The notes below the pieces were generated by a model. That model searched no databases. It was not told the origin of the DNA and worked only from the letters and a program-made list of their open reading frames with translations. DNA of 64,000 bases from Climacium dendroides (Eukaryota > Streptophyta > Bryopsida > Hypnales > Climaciaceae): assembly GCA_950106755.1 (NCBI GenBank), contig OX467088.1, positions 29,102,401 to 29,166,400 on the forward strand. The letters are read 5' to 3'. The position numbers and the translations under genes are program-made. Below are positions 1 to 13,930 of this stretch, piece after piece (positions within the stretch are counted from its first letter, which is position 1; every line of letters begins with the position of its first letter).

Positions 1-155
1 TGAAGAGGACCCTATTGCTTCCCCACACTTTCTAAATCAATGGAAATCGGTTTCCAAAAAAACAAATGTAAAAATCATGCTCTATTTAATAGAAACCAAA
101 CCAATAACTTATATCCGTTTGACATGCAAGCACGACCCAAAACATAACACACAAC
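1..155 (+). repeat. Partial monomer at left edge (array continues outside window)
   Basis: The window opens inside a monomer at TGAAGAGGACCC and reaches the next TTGCAAAT phase point at 156. This fragment has a rare CTAAATCAATGGAAATCGG segment and CACGACCC. Both recur at about 1187-1330 and again near 3764-3900, so the left edge belongs to the same amplified family as the following 5 kb. The spacing from position 1 to its copy at 1187 is 1186 bp, about six monomers. Confidence 0.9.
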
Positions 156-1540
156 TTGCAAATCTTCGAAATAATTCCGATTCACGAAAAATCAATTTGA
201 AAAGGACCCTATTGCTTCCCCACACTTTCTCATTTAATAGAAATGGGTTTTTAAAAAAAAAAATTTAAAAATCATGCTCTATTTACTAGAAACCAAACCA
301 ATAACTTATATCCGTTTCACATGCAAGCACGTCCCAAAACATAACACACAACTTGCAAATCTTCGAAATAATTACGATTCATGGAAAAATCAATTTGAAG
401 AGGACCCTATTGCTTCCCACACTTTCTAATTCAATGGAAACTGGTTTAAAAAAAAAAAAATTAAAAATCATGCTCTATTTAATAGAAACCAAACCAATAA
501 CTTATATCCGTTTGACGTGCAAGCACGTCCCAAAACATAACACACAACTTGCAAATCTTCGAAATAATTACAATTCATGGAAAAATCAAGTTGAAGAGGA
601 CCCTATTGCTTCCCCACACTTTCTAATTCAATGGAAACTGGTTTACAAACAAAAAAAATTAAAAATTATGCTCTATTTAATAGAAACCAAACCAATAACT
701 TATATCCGTTTCACATGCAAGCACGTCCCAAAACATAACACACAACTTGCAAATCTTCGAAATAATTACGATTCATGGAAAAATCAAGTTGAGGAGGACA
801 CTATTGCTTCCCCACACTTTCTCATTTAATAGAAATGGGTTTTTAAAAAAAACAAATTTAAAAATCATGCTCTATTTAATAGAAACCAAACCAATAACTT
901 ATATCCGTTTGACATGCAAGCACGTCCCAAAACATAACACACAACTTGCAAATCTTTGAAATAATTACTATTCATGGAAAAATCAATTTAAAGAGGACCC
1001 TATTGCTTCCCCACACTTTCTAATTCAATGGAAACTGGTTTAAAAAAAAAAAAAATTAAAAATCATGCTCTATTTAATAGAAACCAAACCAATAACTTAT
1101 ATCCGTTTGACATGCAAGCACGTCCCAAAACATAACACACAACTTGCAAATCTTCGAAATAATTACGATTCATGGAAAAATCAATTTGAAGAGGACCCTA
1201 TTGCTTCCCCACACTTTCTAAATCAATGGAAATCGGTTTCCAAAAAAACAAATGTAAAAATCATGCTCTATTTAATAGAAACCAAACCAATAACTTATAT
1301 CCGTTTGACATGCAAGCACGACCCAAAACATAACACACAACTTGCAAATCTTCGAAATAATTCCGATTCACGAAAAATCAATTTGAAGAGGACACTATTG
1401 CTTCCCCACACTTTCTCATTTAATAGAAATGGGTTTTTAAAAAAAAACAAATTTAAAAATCATGCTCTATTTAATAGAAACCAAACCAATAACTTATATC
1501 CGTTTGACATGCAAGCACGTCCCAAAACATAACACTTAAC

Positions 1541-1738
1541 TTGCAAATCTTCGAAATAATTACGATTCATGGAAAAATCAATTTGAAGAGGACCCTATTG
1601 CTTCCCCACACTTTCTAATTCAATGGAAACTGGTTTAAAAAAAAAAAAAATTAAAAATCATGCTCTATTTAATAGAAACCAAACCAATAACTTATATCCG
1701 TTTGACATGCAAGCACGTCCCAAAACATAACACACAAC
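1541..1738 (+). repeat. Reference monomer, class B (198 bp)
   Basis: Class B is defined by TTTGAAGAGGACCC, CTAATTCAATGG, ACTGGTTT and a pure A-tract of about 14 followed by TTAAAAATC. It dominates the first 10 kb and thins out to the right. At 198 bp it is a multiple of three, so two adjacent B units can share an open frame by chance. This explains the longest chance frames in the window. Confidence 0.85.
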
Positions 1739-2135
1739 TTGCAAATCTCCGAAATAATTACGATTCATGGAAAAATCAAGTTGAGTAGGACACTATTGCT
1801 TCCCTACACTTTCTCATTTAATAGAAATGGGTTTTTAAAAAAAACAAATTTAAAAATCATGCTCTATTTAATAGAAACCAAACCAATAACTTATATCCGT
1901 TTGACATGCAAGCACGTCCCAAAACATAACACACAACTTGCAAATCTTCGAAATAATTACGATTCATGGAAAAATCAATTTGAAGAGGACCCTATTGCTT
2001 CCCCACACTTTCTAATTCAATGGAAACTGGTTTAAAAAAAATAAAAATTAAAAATCATGCTCTATTTAATAGAAACCAAACCAATAACTTATATCCGTTT
2101 GACATGCAAGCACGTCCCAAAACATAACACTTAAC

Positions 2136-3323
2136 TTGCAAATCTTCGAAATAATTACGATTCATGGAAAAATCAAGTTGAGGAGGACACTATTGCTTCC
2201 CCATTCTTTCTCATTTAATAGAAATGGGTTTTTAAAAAAAACAAATTTAAAAATCATGCTCTATTTAATAGAAACCAAACCAATAACTTATATCCGTTTG
2301 ACATGCAAGCACGTCCCAAAACATAACACACAACTTGCAAATCTTCGAAATAATTACGATTCACGAAAAATCAATTTGAAGAGGACACTATTGCTTCCCC
2401 ACACTTTCTAATTCAATGGAAACTGGTTTAAAAAAAATAAAAATTAAAAATCATGCTCTATTTAATAGAAACCAAACCAATAACTTATATCCGTTTGACA
2501 TGCAAGCACGTCCCAAAACATAACACACAACTTGCAAATCTTCGAAATAATTACAATTCATGGAAAAATCAATTTGAAGAGGACCCTATTGCTTCCCCAC
2601 ACTTTCTAATTCAATGGAAACTGGTTTAAAAAAAAAAAAAATTAAAAATCATGCTCTATTTAATAGAAACCAAACCAATAACTTATATCCGTTTGACATG
2701 CAAGCACGTCCCAAAACATAACACTTAACTTGCAAATCTTCGAAATAATTACGATTCATGGAAAAATCAAGTTGAGGAGGACACTATTGCTTCCCCATTC
2801 TTTCTCATTTAATAGAAATGGGTTTTTAAAAAAAACAAATTTAAAAATCATGCTCTATTTAATAGAAACCAAACCAATAACTTATATCCGTTTGACATGC
2901 AAGCACGTCCCAAAACATAACACACAACTTGCAAATCTTCGAAATAATTACGATTCACGAAAAATCAATTTGAAGAGGACACTATTGCTTCCCCACACTT
3001 TCTAATTCAATGGAAACTGGTTTAAAAAAAATAAAAATTAAAAATCATGCTCTATTTAATAGAAACCAAACCAATAACTTATATCCGTTTGACATGCAAG
3101 CACGTCCCAAAACATAACACACAACTTGCAAATCTTCGAAATAATTACAATTCATGGAAAAATCAATTTGAAGAGGACCCTATTGCTTCCCCACACTTTC
3201 TAATTCAATGGAAACTGGTTTAAAAAAAAAAAAAATTAAAAATCATGCTCTATTTAATAGAAACCAAACCAATAACTTATATCCGTTTGACATGCAAGCA
3301 CGTCCCAAAACATAACACACAAC
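2136..3323 (+). repeat. Tandem 594-bp trimer duplication
   Basis: The three monomers at 2136-2729 recur at 2730-3323. They are an H-like unit with CCCCATTCTTTC, a unit with GATTCACGAAAAATC, and a B unit with TTACAATTC and a pure A-tract. The junction CACTTAAC before the first monomer is also shared. A third related copy begins at 4713, as part of the 2577-bp-spaced block. This shows a small amplification nested inside a larger one. Confidence 0.85.
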
Positions 3324-5304
3324 TTGCAAATCTTCGAAATAATTACGATTCATGGAAAAATCAAGTTGAGGAGGACACTATTGCTTCCCCACACTTTCTC
3401 ATTTAATAGAAATGGGTTTTTAAAAAAAACAAATTTAAAAATCATGCTCTATTTAATAGAAACCAAACCAATAACTTATATCCGTTTGACATGCAAGCAC
3501 GTCCCAAAACATAACACACAACTTGCAAATCTTTGAAATAATTACTATTCATGGAAAAATCAATTTAAAGAGGACCCTATTGCTTCCCCACACTTTCTAA
3601 TTCAATGGAAACTGGTTTAAAAAAAAAAAAAATTAAAAATCATGCTCTATTTAATAGAAACCAAACCAATAACTTATATCCGTTTGACATGCAAGCACGT
3701 CCCAAAACATAACACACAACTTGCAAATCTTCGAAATAATTACGATTCATGGAAAAATCAATTTGAAGAGGACCCTATTGCTTCCCCACACTTTCTAAAT
3801 CAATGGAAATCGGTTTCCAAAAAAACAAATGTAAAAATCATGCTCTATTTAATAGAAACCAAACCAATAACTTATATCCGTTTGACATGCAAGCACGACC
3901 CAAAACATAACACACAACTTGCAAATCTTCGAAATAATTCCGATTCACGAAAAATCAATTTGAAGAGGACACTATTGCTTCCCCACACTTTCTCATTTAA
4001 TAGAAATGGGTTTTTAAAAAAAAACAAATTTAAAAATCATGCTCTATTTAATAGAAACCAAACCAATAACTTATATCCGTTTGACATGCAAGCACGTCCC
4101 AAAACATAACACTTAACTTGCAAATCTTCGAAATAATTACGATTCATGGAAAAATCAATTTGAAGAGGACCCTATTGCTTCCCCACACTTTCTAATTCAA
4201 TGGAAACTGGTTTAAAAAAAAAAAAAATTAAAAATCATGCTCTATTTAATAGAAACCAAACCAATAACTTATATCCGTTTGACATGCAAGCACGTCCCAA
4301 AACATAACACACAACTTGCAAATCTCCGAAATAATTACGATTCATGGAAAAATCAAGTTGAGTAGGACACTATTGCTTCCCTACACTTTCTCATTTAATA
4401 GAAATGGGTTTTTAAAAAAAACAAATTTAAAAATCATGCTCTATTTAATAGAAACCAAACCAATAACTTATATCCGTTTGACATGCAAGCACGTCCCAAA
4501 ACATAACACACAACTTGCAAATCTTCGAAATAATTACGATTCATGGAAAAATCAATTTGAAGAGGACCCTATTGCTTCCCCACACTTTCTAATTCAATGG
4601 AAACTGGTTTAAAAAAAATAAAAATTAAAAATCATGCTCTATTTAATAGAAACCAAACCAATAACTTATATCCGTTTGACATGCAAGCACGTCCCAAAAC
4701 ATAACACTTAACTTGCAAATCTTCGAAATAATTACGATTCATGGAAAAATCAAGTTGAGGAGGACACTATTGCTTCCCCATTCTTTCTCATTTAATAGAA
4801 ATGGGTTTTTAAAAAAAACAAATTTAAAAATCATGCTCTATTTAATAGAAACCAAACCAATAACTTATATCCGTTTGACATGCAAGCACGTCCCAAAACA
4901 TAACACACAACTTGCAAATCTTCGAAATAATTACGATTCACGAAAAATCAATTTGAAGAGGACACTATTGCTTCCCCACACTTTCTAATTCAATGGAAAC
5001 TGGTTTAAAAAAAATAAAAATTAAAAATCATGCTCTATTTAATAGAAACCAAACCAATAACTTATATCCGTTTGACATGCAAGCACGTCCCAAAACATAA
5101 CACACAACTTGCAAATCTTCGAAATAATTACAATTCATGGAAAAATCAATTTGAAGAGGACCCTATTGCTTCCCCACACTTTCTAATTCAATGGAAACTG
5201 GTTTAAAAAAAAAAAAAATTAAAAATCATGCTCTATTTAATAGAAACCAAACCAATAACTTATATCCGTTTGACATGCAAGCACGTCCCAAAACATAACA
5301 CACA
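3324..5304 (+). repeat. Copy 2 of the 2577-bp-spaced duplication
   Basis: This block matches 747-2727 at all the rare markers listed for copy 1. The match ends near 5304, where copy 1 has CACTTAAC and this copy has CACACAAC. After that the neighbouring monomers differ (TTTGAAGAGG here, GTTGAGGAGG there). The monomers are ordinary 198-199-bp satellite units. Confidence 0.83.
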
Positions 5305-7009
5305 ACTTGCAAATCTTCGAAATAATTACGATTCATGGAAAAATCAATTTGAAGAGGACCCTATTGCTTCCCCACACTTTCTAATTCAATGGAAACTGGT
5401 TTAAAAAAAATATAAATTAAAAATCATGCTCTATTTAATAGAAACCAAACCAATAACTTATATCCGTTTGACATGCAAGCACGTCCCAAAACATAACACA
5501 CAACTTGCAAATCTTCGAAATAATTACTATTCATGAAAAAATCAATTTGAAGAGGACCCTATTGCTTCCCCACACTTTCTAATTCAATGGAAACTGGTTT
5601 AAAAAAAAAAAAAATTAAAAATCATGCTCTATTTAATAGAAATCAAACCAATAACTTATATCCGTTTCACATGCAAGCACGTCCCAAAACATAACACACA
5701 ACTTGCAAATCTTCGAAATAATTACGATTCATGGAAAAATCAATTTGAAGAGGACCCTATTGCTTCCCCACATTTTCTAATTCAATGGAAACTGGTTTAA
5801 AAAAAATAAAAATTAAAAATCATGCTCTATTTAATAGAAACCAAACCAATAACTTATATCCGTTTGACATGCACGCACGTCCCAAAACATAACACACAAC
5901 TTGCAAATCTTCGAAATAATTACGATTCATGGAAAAATCAAGTTGAGGAGGACACTATTGCTTCCCCACACTTTCTAATTCAATGGAAACTGGTTTAAAA
6001 ACAAAAAAAATTAAAAATCATGCTCTATTTAATAAAAACGAAACCAATAACTTATATCCGTTTGACATGCAAGCACGTCCCAAAACATAACACACAACTT
6101 GCAAATCTTCGAAATAATTACGATTCATCGAACAATCAATTGGAGCAGGACACTATTGCTTCCCCACACTTTCTCATTTAATAGAAATGGGTTTTTAAAA
6201 AAAACAAATTTAAAAATCATGCTCTATTTAATAGAAACCAAACCAATAACTTATATCCGTTTGACATGCAAGCACGTCCCAAAACATAACACTTAACTTG
6301 CAAATCTTCGAAATAATTACGATTCATGGAAAAATCAATTTGAAGAGGACCCTATTGCTTCCCCACACTTTCTAATTCAATGGAAACTGGTTTAAAAACG
6401 AAAAAAATTAAAAATCATGCTCTATTTAATAGAAACCAAACCAATAACTTATATCCGTTTCACATGCAAGCACGTCCCAAAACATAACACACAACTTGCA
6501 AATCTCCGAAATAATTACGATTCATGGAAAAATCAATTGGAGCAGGACACTATTGCTTCCCCACACTTTCTCATTTAATAGAAATGGGTTTTTAAAAAAA
6601 ACAAATTTAAAAATCATGCTCTATTTAATAGAAACCAAACCAATAACTTATATCCGTTTCACATGCAAGCACGTCCCAAAACATAACACACAACTTGCAA
6701 ATCTTCGAAATAATTACGATTCATGGAAAAATCAATTTGAAGAGGACCCTATTGCTTCCCCACACTTTCTAATTCAATGGAAACTGGTTTAAAAAAAAAA
6801 AAAATTAAAAATCATGCTCTATTTAATAGAAACCAAACCACTAACTTATATCCGTTTCACATGCAAGCACGACCCAAAACATAACACACAACTTGCAAAT
6901 CTTCGAAATAATTACTATTCATGGAAAAATCAATTTGAAGAGGACCCTATTGCTTCCCCACACTTTCTAATTCAATGGAAACTGGTTTAAAAAAAAAAAA
7001 AATTAAAAA
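4831..7009 (+). repeat. Copy 1 of 2179-bp (11-monomer) tandem duplication
   Basis: Unusual markers recur 2179 bp downstream. They are the cacg deletion form GATTCACGAAAAATC at 4941, an A-tract ending AATATAAATT near 5408, ATTCATGAAAAAATC near 5530, AGAAATCAAACC near 5639, AATAAAAACGAAACC near 6031, GATTCATCGAACAATC near 6122 and an A-tract with ACGAAAAAAATT near 6398. Upstream of about 4831 the two copies part (ATGGGTTTTT against ACTGGTTTAA), which places the left breakpoint in or next to the A-tract. Confidence 0.88.
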
Positions 7010-9188
7010 TCATGCTCTATTTAATAGAAACCAAACCAATAACTTATATCCGTTTGACATGCAAGCACGTCCCAAAACATAACACACAACTTGCAAATCT
7101 TCGAAATAATTACGATTCACGAAAAATCAATTTGAAGAGGACACTATTGCTTCCCCACACTTTCTAATTCAATGGAAACTGGTTTAAAAAAAATAAAAAT
7201 TAAAAATCATGCTCTATTTAATAGAAACCAAACCAATAACTTATATCCGTTTGACATGCAAGCACGTCCCAAAACATAACACACAACTTGCAAATCTTCG
7301 AAATAATTACAATTCATGGAAAAATCAATTTGAAGAGGACCCTATTGCTTCCCCACACTTTCTAATTCAATGGAAACTGGTTTAAAAAAAAAAAAAATTA
7401 AAAATCATGCTCTATTTAATAGAAACCAAACCAATAACTTATATCCGTTTGACATGCAAGCACGTCCCAAAACATAACACACAACTTGCAAATCTTCGAA
7501 ATAATTACGATTCATGGAAAAATCAATTTGAAGAGGACCCTATTGCTTCCCCACACTTTCTAATTCAATGGAAACTGGTTTAAAAAAAATATAAATTAAA
7601 AATCATGCTCTATTTAATAGAAACCAAACCAATAACTTATATCCGTTTGACATGCAAGCACGTCCCAAAACATAACACACAACTTGCAAATCTTCGAAAT
7701 AATTACTATTCATGAAAAAATCAATTTGAAGAGGACCCTATTGCTTCCCCACACTTTCTAATTCAATGGAAACTGGTTTAAAAAAAAAAAAAATTAAAAA
7801 TCATGCTCTATTTAATAGAAATCAAACCAATAACTTATATCCGTTTCACATGCAAGCACGTCCCAAAACATAACACACAACTTGCAAATCTTCGAAATAA
7901 TTACGATTCATGGAAAAATCAATTTGAAGAGGACCCTATTGCTTCCCCACATTTTCTAATTCAATGGAAACTGGTTTAAAAAAAATAAAAATTAAAAATC
8001 ATGCTCTATTTAATAGAAACCAAACCAATAACTTATATCCGTTTGACATGCACGCACGTCCCAAAACATAACACACAACTTGCAAATCTTCGAAATAATT
8101 ACGATTCATGGAAAAATCAAGTTGAGGAGGACACTATTGCTTCCCCACACTTTCTAATTCAATGGAAACTGGTTTAAAAACAAAAAAAATTAAAAATCAT
8201 GCTCTATTTAATAAAAACGAAACCAATAACTTATATCCGTTTGACATGCAAGCACGTCCCAAAACATAACACACAACTTGCAAATCTTCGAAATAATTAC
8301 GATTCATCGAACAATCAATTGGAGCAGGACACTATTGCTTCCCCACACTTTCTCATTTAATAGAAATGGGTTTTTAAAAAAAACAAATTTAAAAATCATG
8401 CTCTATTTAATAGAAACCAAACCAATAACTTATATCCGTTTGACATGCAAGCACGTCCCAAAACATAACACTTAACTTGCAAATCTTCGAAATAATTACG
8501 ATTCATGGAAAAATCAATTTGAAGAGGACCCTATTGCTTCCCCACACTTTCTAATTCAATGGAAACTGGTTTAAAAACGAAAAAAATTAAAAATCATGCT
8601 CTATTTAATAGAAACCAAACCAATAACTTATATCCGTTTCACATGCAAGCACGTCCCAAAACATAACACACAACTTGCAAATCTCCGAAATAATTACGAT
8701 TCATGGAAAAATCAATTGGAGCAGGACACTATTGCTTCCCCACACTTTCTCATTTAATAGAAATGGGTTTTTAAAAAAAACAAATTTAAAAATCATGCTC
8801 TATTTAATAGAAACCAAACCAATAACTTATATCCGTTTCACATGCAAGCACGTCCCAAAACATAACACACAACTTGCAAATCTTCGAAATAATTACGATT
8901 CATGGAAAAATCAATTTGAAGAGGACCCTATTGCTTCCCCACACTTTCTAATTCAATGGAAACTGGTTTAAAAAAAAAAAAAATTAAAAATCATGCTCTA
9001 TTTAATAGAAACCAAACCACTAACTTATATCCGTTTCACATGCAAGCACGACCCAAAACATAACACACAACTTGCAAATCTTCGAAATAATTACTATTCA
9101 TGGAAAAATCAATTTGAAGAGGACCCTATTGCTTCCCCACACTTTCTAATTCAATGGAAACTGGTTTAAAAAAAAAAAAAATTAAAAA
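7010..9188 (+). repeat. Copy 2 of the 2179-bp tandem duplication
   Basis: All rare markers of 4831-7009 reappear here in the same order at +2179 bp, including GATTCATCGAACAATC near 8301 and ACGAAAAAAATT near 8577. The match ends around 9188-9234, where the next monomer changes from TTTGACATG to TTTCACATG. The two copies lie back to back with the junction in an A-rich stretch, as expected if unequal exchange occurred in register. Confidence 0.88.
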
Positions 9189-12100
9189 TCATGCTCTATT
9201 TAATAGAAACCAAACCAATAACTTATATCCGTTTCACATGCAAGCACGTCCCAAAACATAACACACAACTTGCAAATCTTCGAAATAATTACGATTCACG
9301 AAAAATCAATTTGAAGAGGACACTATTGCTTCCCCACACTTTCTCATTTAATAGAAATGGGTTTTTAAAAAAAACAAATTTAAAAATCATGCTCTATTTA
9401 ATAGAAACCAAACCAATAACTTATATCCGTTTGACATGCAAGCACGTCCCAAAACATAACACACAACTTGCAAATCTTCGAAATAATTACGATTCATGGA
9501 AAAATCAATTTGAAGAGGACCCTATTGCTTCCCCACACTTTCTAATGCAATGGAAACTGGTTTAAAAAAAAAAAAAATGAAAAATCATGCTCTATTTAAT
9601 AGAAACCAAACCAATAACTTATATCCGTTTGACATGCAAGCACGTCCCAAAACATAACACACAACTTGCAAATCTTCGAAATAATTACGATTCATGGAAA
9701 AATCAATTTGAAGAGGACCCTATTGCTTCCCCACACTTTCTAATTCAATGGAAACTGGTTTAAAAAAAAAAAAAATGAAAAATCATGCTCTATTTAATAG
9801 AAACCAAACCAATAACTTATATCCGTTTGACATGTAAGCACGTCCCAAAACATAACACACAACTTGCAAATCTCCGAAATAATTACGATTCATGGAAAAA
9901 TCAATTGGAGCAGGACACTATTGCTTCCCCACACTTTCTCATTTAATAGAAATGGGTTTTAAAAAAAAACAAATTTAAAAATCATGCTCTATTTAATAGA
10001 AACCAAACCAATAACTTATATCCGTTTCACATGCAAGCACGTCCCAAAACATAACACACAACTTGCAAATCTTCGAAATAATTACGATTCATGGAAAAAT
10101 CAAGTTGAGGAGGACACTATTGCTTCCCCACACTTTCTCATTTAATAGAAATGGGTTTTTAAAAAAAACAAATTTAAAAATCATGCTCTATTTAATAGAA
10201 ACCAAACCAATAACTTATATCCGTTTCACATGCAAGCACGACCCAAAACATAACACACAACTTGCAAATCTTCGAAATAATTACTATTCATGGAAAAATC
10301 AATTTGAAGAGGACCCTATTGCTCCCCCACACTTTCTAATTCAATGAAAACTGGTTTAAAAACGAAAAAAATTAAAAATCATGCTCTATTTAATAGAAAC
10401 CAAACCAATAACTTATATCCGTTTCACATGCAAGCACGACCCAAAACATAACACACAACTTGCAAATCTTCGAAATAATTACGATTCATGAAAAATCAAT
10501 TTGAAGAGGACACTATTGCTTCCCCACACTTTCTCATTTAATAGAAATGGGTTTTTAAAAAAAACAAATTTAAAAATCATGCTCTATTTAATAGAAACCA
10601 AACCAATAACTTATATCCGTTTGACATGCAAGCACGTCCCAAAACATAACACACAACTTGCAAATCTTCGAAATAATTACGATTCATGGAAAAATCATGT
10701 TGAGGAGGACACTATTGCTTCCCCACACTTTCTAATACAATGGAAACTGGTTTAAAAAAAAAAAAATGAAAAATCATGCTCTATTTAATAGAAACCAAAC
10801 CAATAACTTATATCCGTTTGACATGTAAGCACGTCCCAAAACATAACACACAACTTGCAAATCTCCGAAATAATTACGATTCATGGAAAAATCAATTGGA
10901 GCAGGACACTATTGCTTCCCCACACTTTCTCATTTAATAGAAATGGGTTTTAAAAAAAAAAAAATTTAAAAATCATGCTCTATTTAATAGAAACCAAACC
11001 AATAACTTATATCCGTTTCAAATGCAAGCACGTCCCAAAACATAACACACAACTTGCAAATCTTCGAAATAATTACGATTCATGGAAAAATCAATTTGAA
11101 GAGGACCCTATTGCTTCCTCACACTTTCTAATTCAATGGAAACTGGTTTAAAAAAAAAAAAAATTAAAAATCATGCTCAATTTAATAGAAACCAAACCAA
11201 TAACTTATATCCGTTTGACATGCAAGCACGTCCCAAAACATAACACACAACTTGCAAATCTTCGAAATAATTACGATTCATGGAAAAATCAATTTGAAGA
11301 GGACCCTATTGCTTCCCCACACTTTCTAATTCAATGGAAACTGGTTTAAAAAAAAAAAAAATGAGAAATCATGCTCTATTTAATAGAAACCAAACCAATA
11401 ACTTATATCCGTTTGACATGCAAGCACGTCCCAAAACATAACACACAACTTGCAAATCTTCGAAATAATTACAATTCATGGAAAAATCAAGTTGAGGAGG
11501 ACACTATTGCTTCCCCACACTTTCTCATTTAATAGAAATGGGTTTTTAAAAAAAAAAAATTTGAAAATCATGCTCTATTTAATAGAAACCAAACCAATAA
11601 CTTATATCCGTTTCACATGCAAGCACGTCCCAAAACATAACACACAACTTGCAAATCTTCGAAATAATTACAATTCATGGAAAAATCAAGTTGAGGAGGA
11701 CACTATTGCTTCCCCACACTTTCTCATTTAATAGAAATGGGTTTTTAAAAAAAACAAATTTAAAAATCATGCTCTATTTAATAGAAACCAAACCAATAAC
11801 TTATATCCGTTTCACATGCAAGCACGTCCCAAAACATAACTTACAACTTGCAAATCTTCGAAATAATTACGATTCATGGAAAAATCAAGTTGAGGAGGAC
11901 ACTATTGCTTCCCCACACTTTCTCATTTAATAGAAATGGGTTTTTAAAAAAAACCAATTTAAAAATCATGCTCTATTTAATAGAAACCAAACCAATAACT
12001 TATATCCGTTTGACATGCACGCACGTCCCAAAACATAACACACAACTTGCAAATCTTCGAAATAATTACGATTCATGGAAAAATCAATTTGAGGAGGACA

Positions 12101-12764
12101 CTATTGCTTCCCCACACTTTCTCATTTAATAGAAATGGGTTTTTAAAAAAAACAAATTTAAAAATCATGCTCTATTTAATAGAAACCAAACCAATAACTT
12201 ATATCCGTTTGACATGCACGCACGTCCCAAAACATAACACACAACTTGCAAATCTTCGAAATAATTACGATTCATGGAAAAATCAATTGGAGCAGGACAC
12301 TATTGCTTCCCCACACTTTCTCATTTAATAGAAATGGGTTTTGAAAAAAAACAAATTTAAAAATCATGCTCTATTTAATAGAAACCAAACCAATAACTTA
12401 TATCCGTTTCACATGCAAGCACGTCCCAAAACATAACACACAACTTGCAAATCTTCGAAATAATTACGATTCATGGAAAAATCAAGTTGAGGAGGACACT
12501 ATTGCTTCCCCACACTTTCTCATTTAATAGAAATGGGTTTTTAAAAAAAACAAATTTAAAAATCATGCTCTATTTAATAGAAACCAAACCAATAACTTAT
12601 ATCCGTTTGACATGCAAGCACGTCCCAAAACATAACACACAACTTGCAAATCTTCGAAATAATTACGATTCATGGAAAAATCAAGTTGAGGAGGACACTA
12701 TTGCTTCCCCACACTTTCTCATTTAATAGAAATGGGTTTTTAAAAAAAAACAAATTTAAAAATC
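9189..12764 (+). repeat. Mixed monomer section with 991-bp-spaced local repeat
   Basis: This section alternates B, H and W monomers with no single dominant higher-order period. Two segments share the rare CATGTAAGC (9831 and 10822) and an upstream A-tract running into ATGAAAAATC, giving a spacing of 991 bp, or five monomers. From 11450 to 12764 mainly H-type units follow each other every 199 bp. Some carry CATGCACGCACG in place of CATGCAAGCACG. No gene is present. Confidence 0.8.
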
Positions 12765-13930
12765 ATGCTCTATTTAATAGAAACCAAACCAATAACTTAT
12801 ATCCGTTTGACATGCAAGCACGTCCCAAAACATAACACACAACTTGCAAATCTTCGAAATAATTACGATTCATGGAAAAATCAATTTGAAGAGGACCCTA
12901 TTGCTTCCCCACACTTTCTAATTCAATGGAAACTGGTTTTAAAAAAATAAAAATTAAAAATCATGCTCTATTTAATAGAAACCAAACCAATAACTTATAT
13001 CCGTTTCACATGCAAGCACGTCCCAAAACATAACACACAACTTGCAAATCTCCGAAATAATTACGATTCATGGAAAAATCAATTGGAGCAGGACACTATT
13101 GCTTCCCCACACTTTCTCATTTAATAGAAATGGGTTTTAAAAAAAAACAAATTTAAAAATCATGCTCTATTTAATAGAAACCAAACCAATAACTTATATC
13201 CGTTTGACATGCAAGCACGTCCCAAAACATAACACACAACTTGCAAATCTTCGAAATAATTACGATTCATGGAAAAATCAAGTTGAGGAGGACACTATTG
13301 CTTCCCCACACTTTCTAATTCAATGGAAACTGGTTTTAAAAAAAAAAAAATTAAAAATCATGCTCTATTTAATAGAAACCAAACCAATAACTTATATCCG
13401 TTTGACATGCAAGCACGTCCCAAAACATAACACACAACTTGCAAATCTTCGAAATAATTACGATTCATGGAAAAATCAAGTTGATGAGGACACTATTGCT
13501 TCCCCACACTTTCTCATTTAATAGAAATGGGTTTTTAAAAAAAACAAATTTAAAAATCATGCTCTATTTAATAGAAACCAAACCAATAACTTATATCCGT
13601 TTCACATGCAAGCACGTCCCAAAACATAACACACAACTTGCAAATCTTCGAAATAATTACGATTCATGGAAAAATCAATTTGAAGAGGACCCTATTGCTT
13701 CCCCACACTTTCTAATTCAATGGAAACTGGTTTAAAAAAAATAAAAATTAAAAATCATGCTCTATTTAATAGAAACCAAACCAATAACTTATATCCGTTT
13801 GACATGCAAGCACGTCCCAAAACATAACACACAACTTGCAAATCTTCGAAATAATTACGATTCATGGAAAAATCAAGTTGAGGAGGACACTATTGCTTCC
13901 CCACACTTTCTCATTTAATAGAAATGGGTT
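12765..13930 (+). repeat. Left member of a duplication displaced by 8328 bp
   Basis: This stretch and 21093-22258 share the same succession of variants: a B unit ending GGTTTTAAAAAAATAAAAATT, a W unit with GGGTTTTAAAAAAAAACAAAT, an H/B recombinant unit with GTTGAGGAGG then CTAATTC and GGTTTTAAAA, and a unit with GTTGATGAGG. The offset is constant at 8328 bp. Agreement fades near 13930, where this copy has GGGTTTTGAAAA. Confidence 0.8.

Larger units (their letters stand above)
747..3323 (+). repeat. Copy 1 of 2577-bp-spaced (13-monomer) duplication
   Basis: Rare diagnostic bases here recur exactly 2577 bp later. They include CTTTGAAAT with TTTAAAGAGG near 951-992, CTAAATCAATGGAAATCGG near 1215, ATTCCGATTCACG near 1360, and GAGTAGGACAC with CCCTACAC near 1783-1806. 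Matching is good from about 747 to 2727. The last three monomers (2730-3323) are an extra copy of the preceding three and are absent from the second block. B-class monomers predominate. No gene is present. Confidence 0.85.

Noticed and set aside
353..829. Open frames of 60-164 codons repeated through the window (for example 353-829, 19586-20080, 41835-42314)
   Set aside because: They are translations of satellite DNA, lack unique sequence or recognisable domains, mostly need TTG starts, and overlap each other in different frames every ~199 bp.
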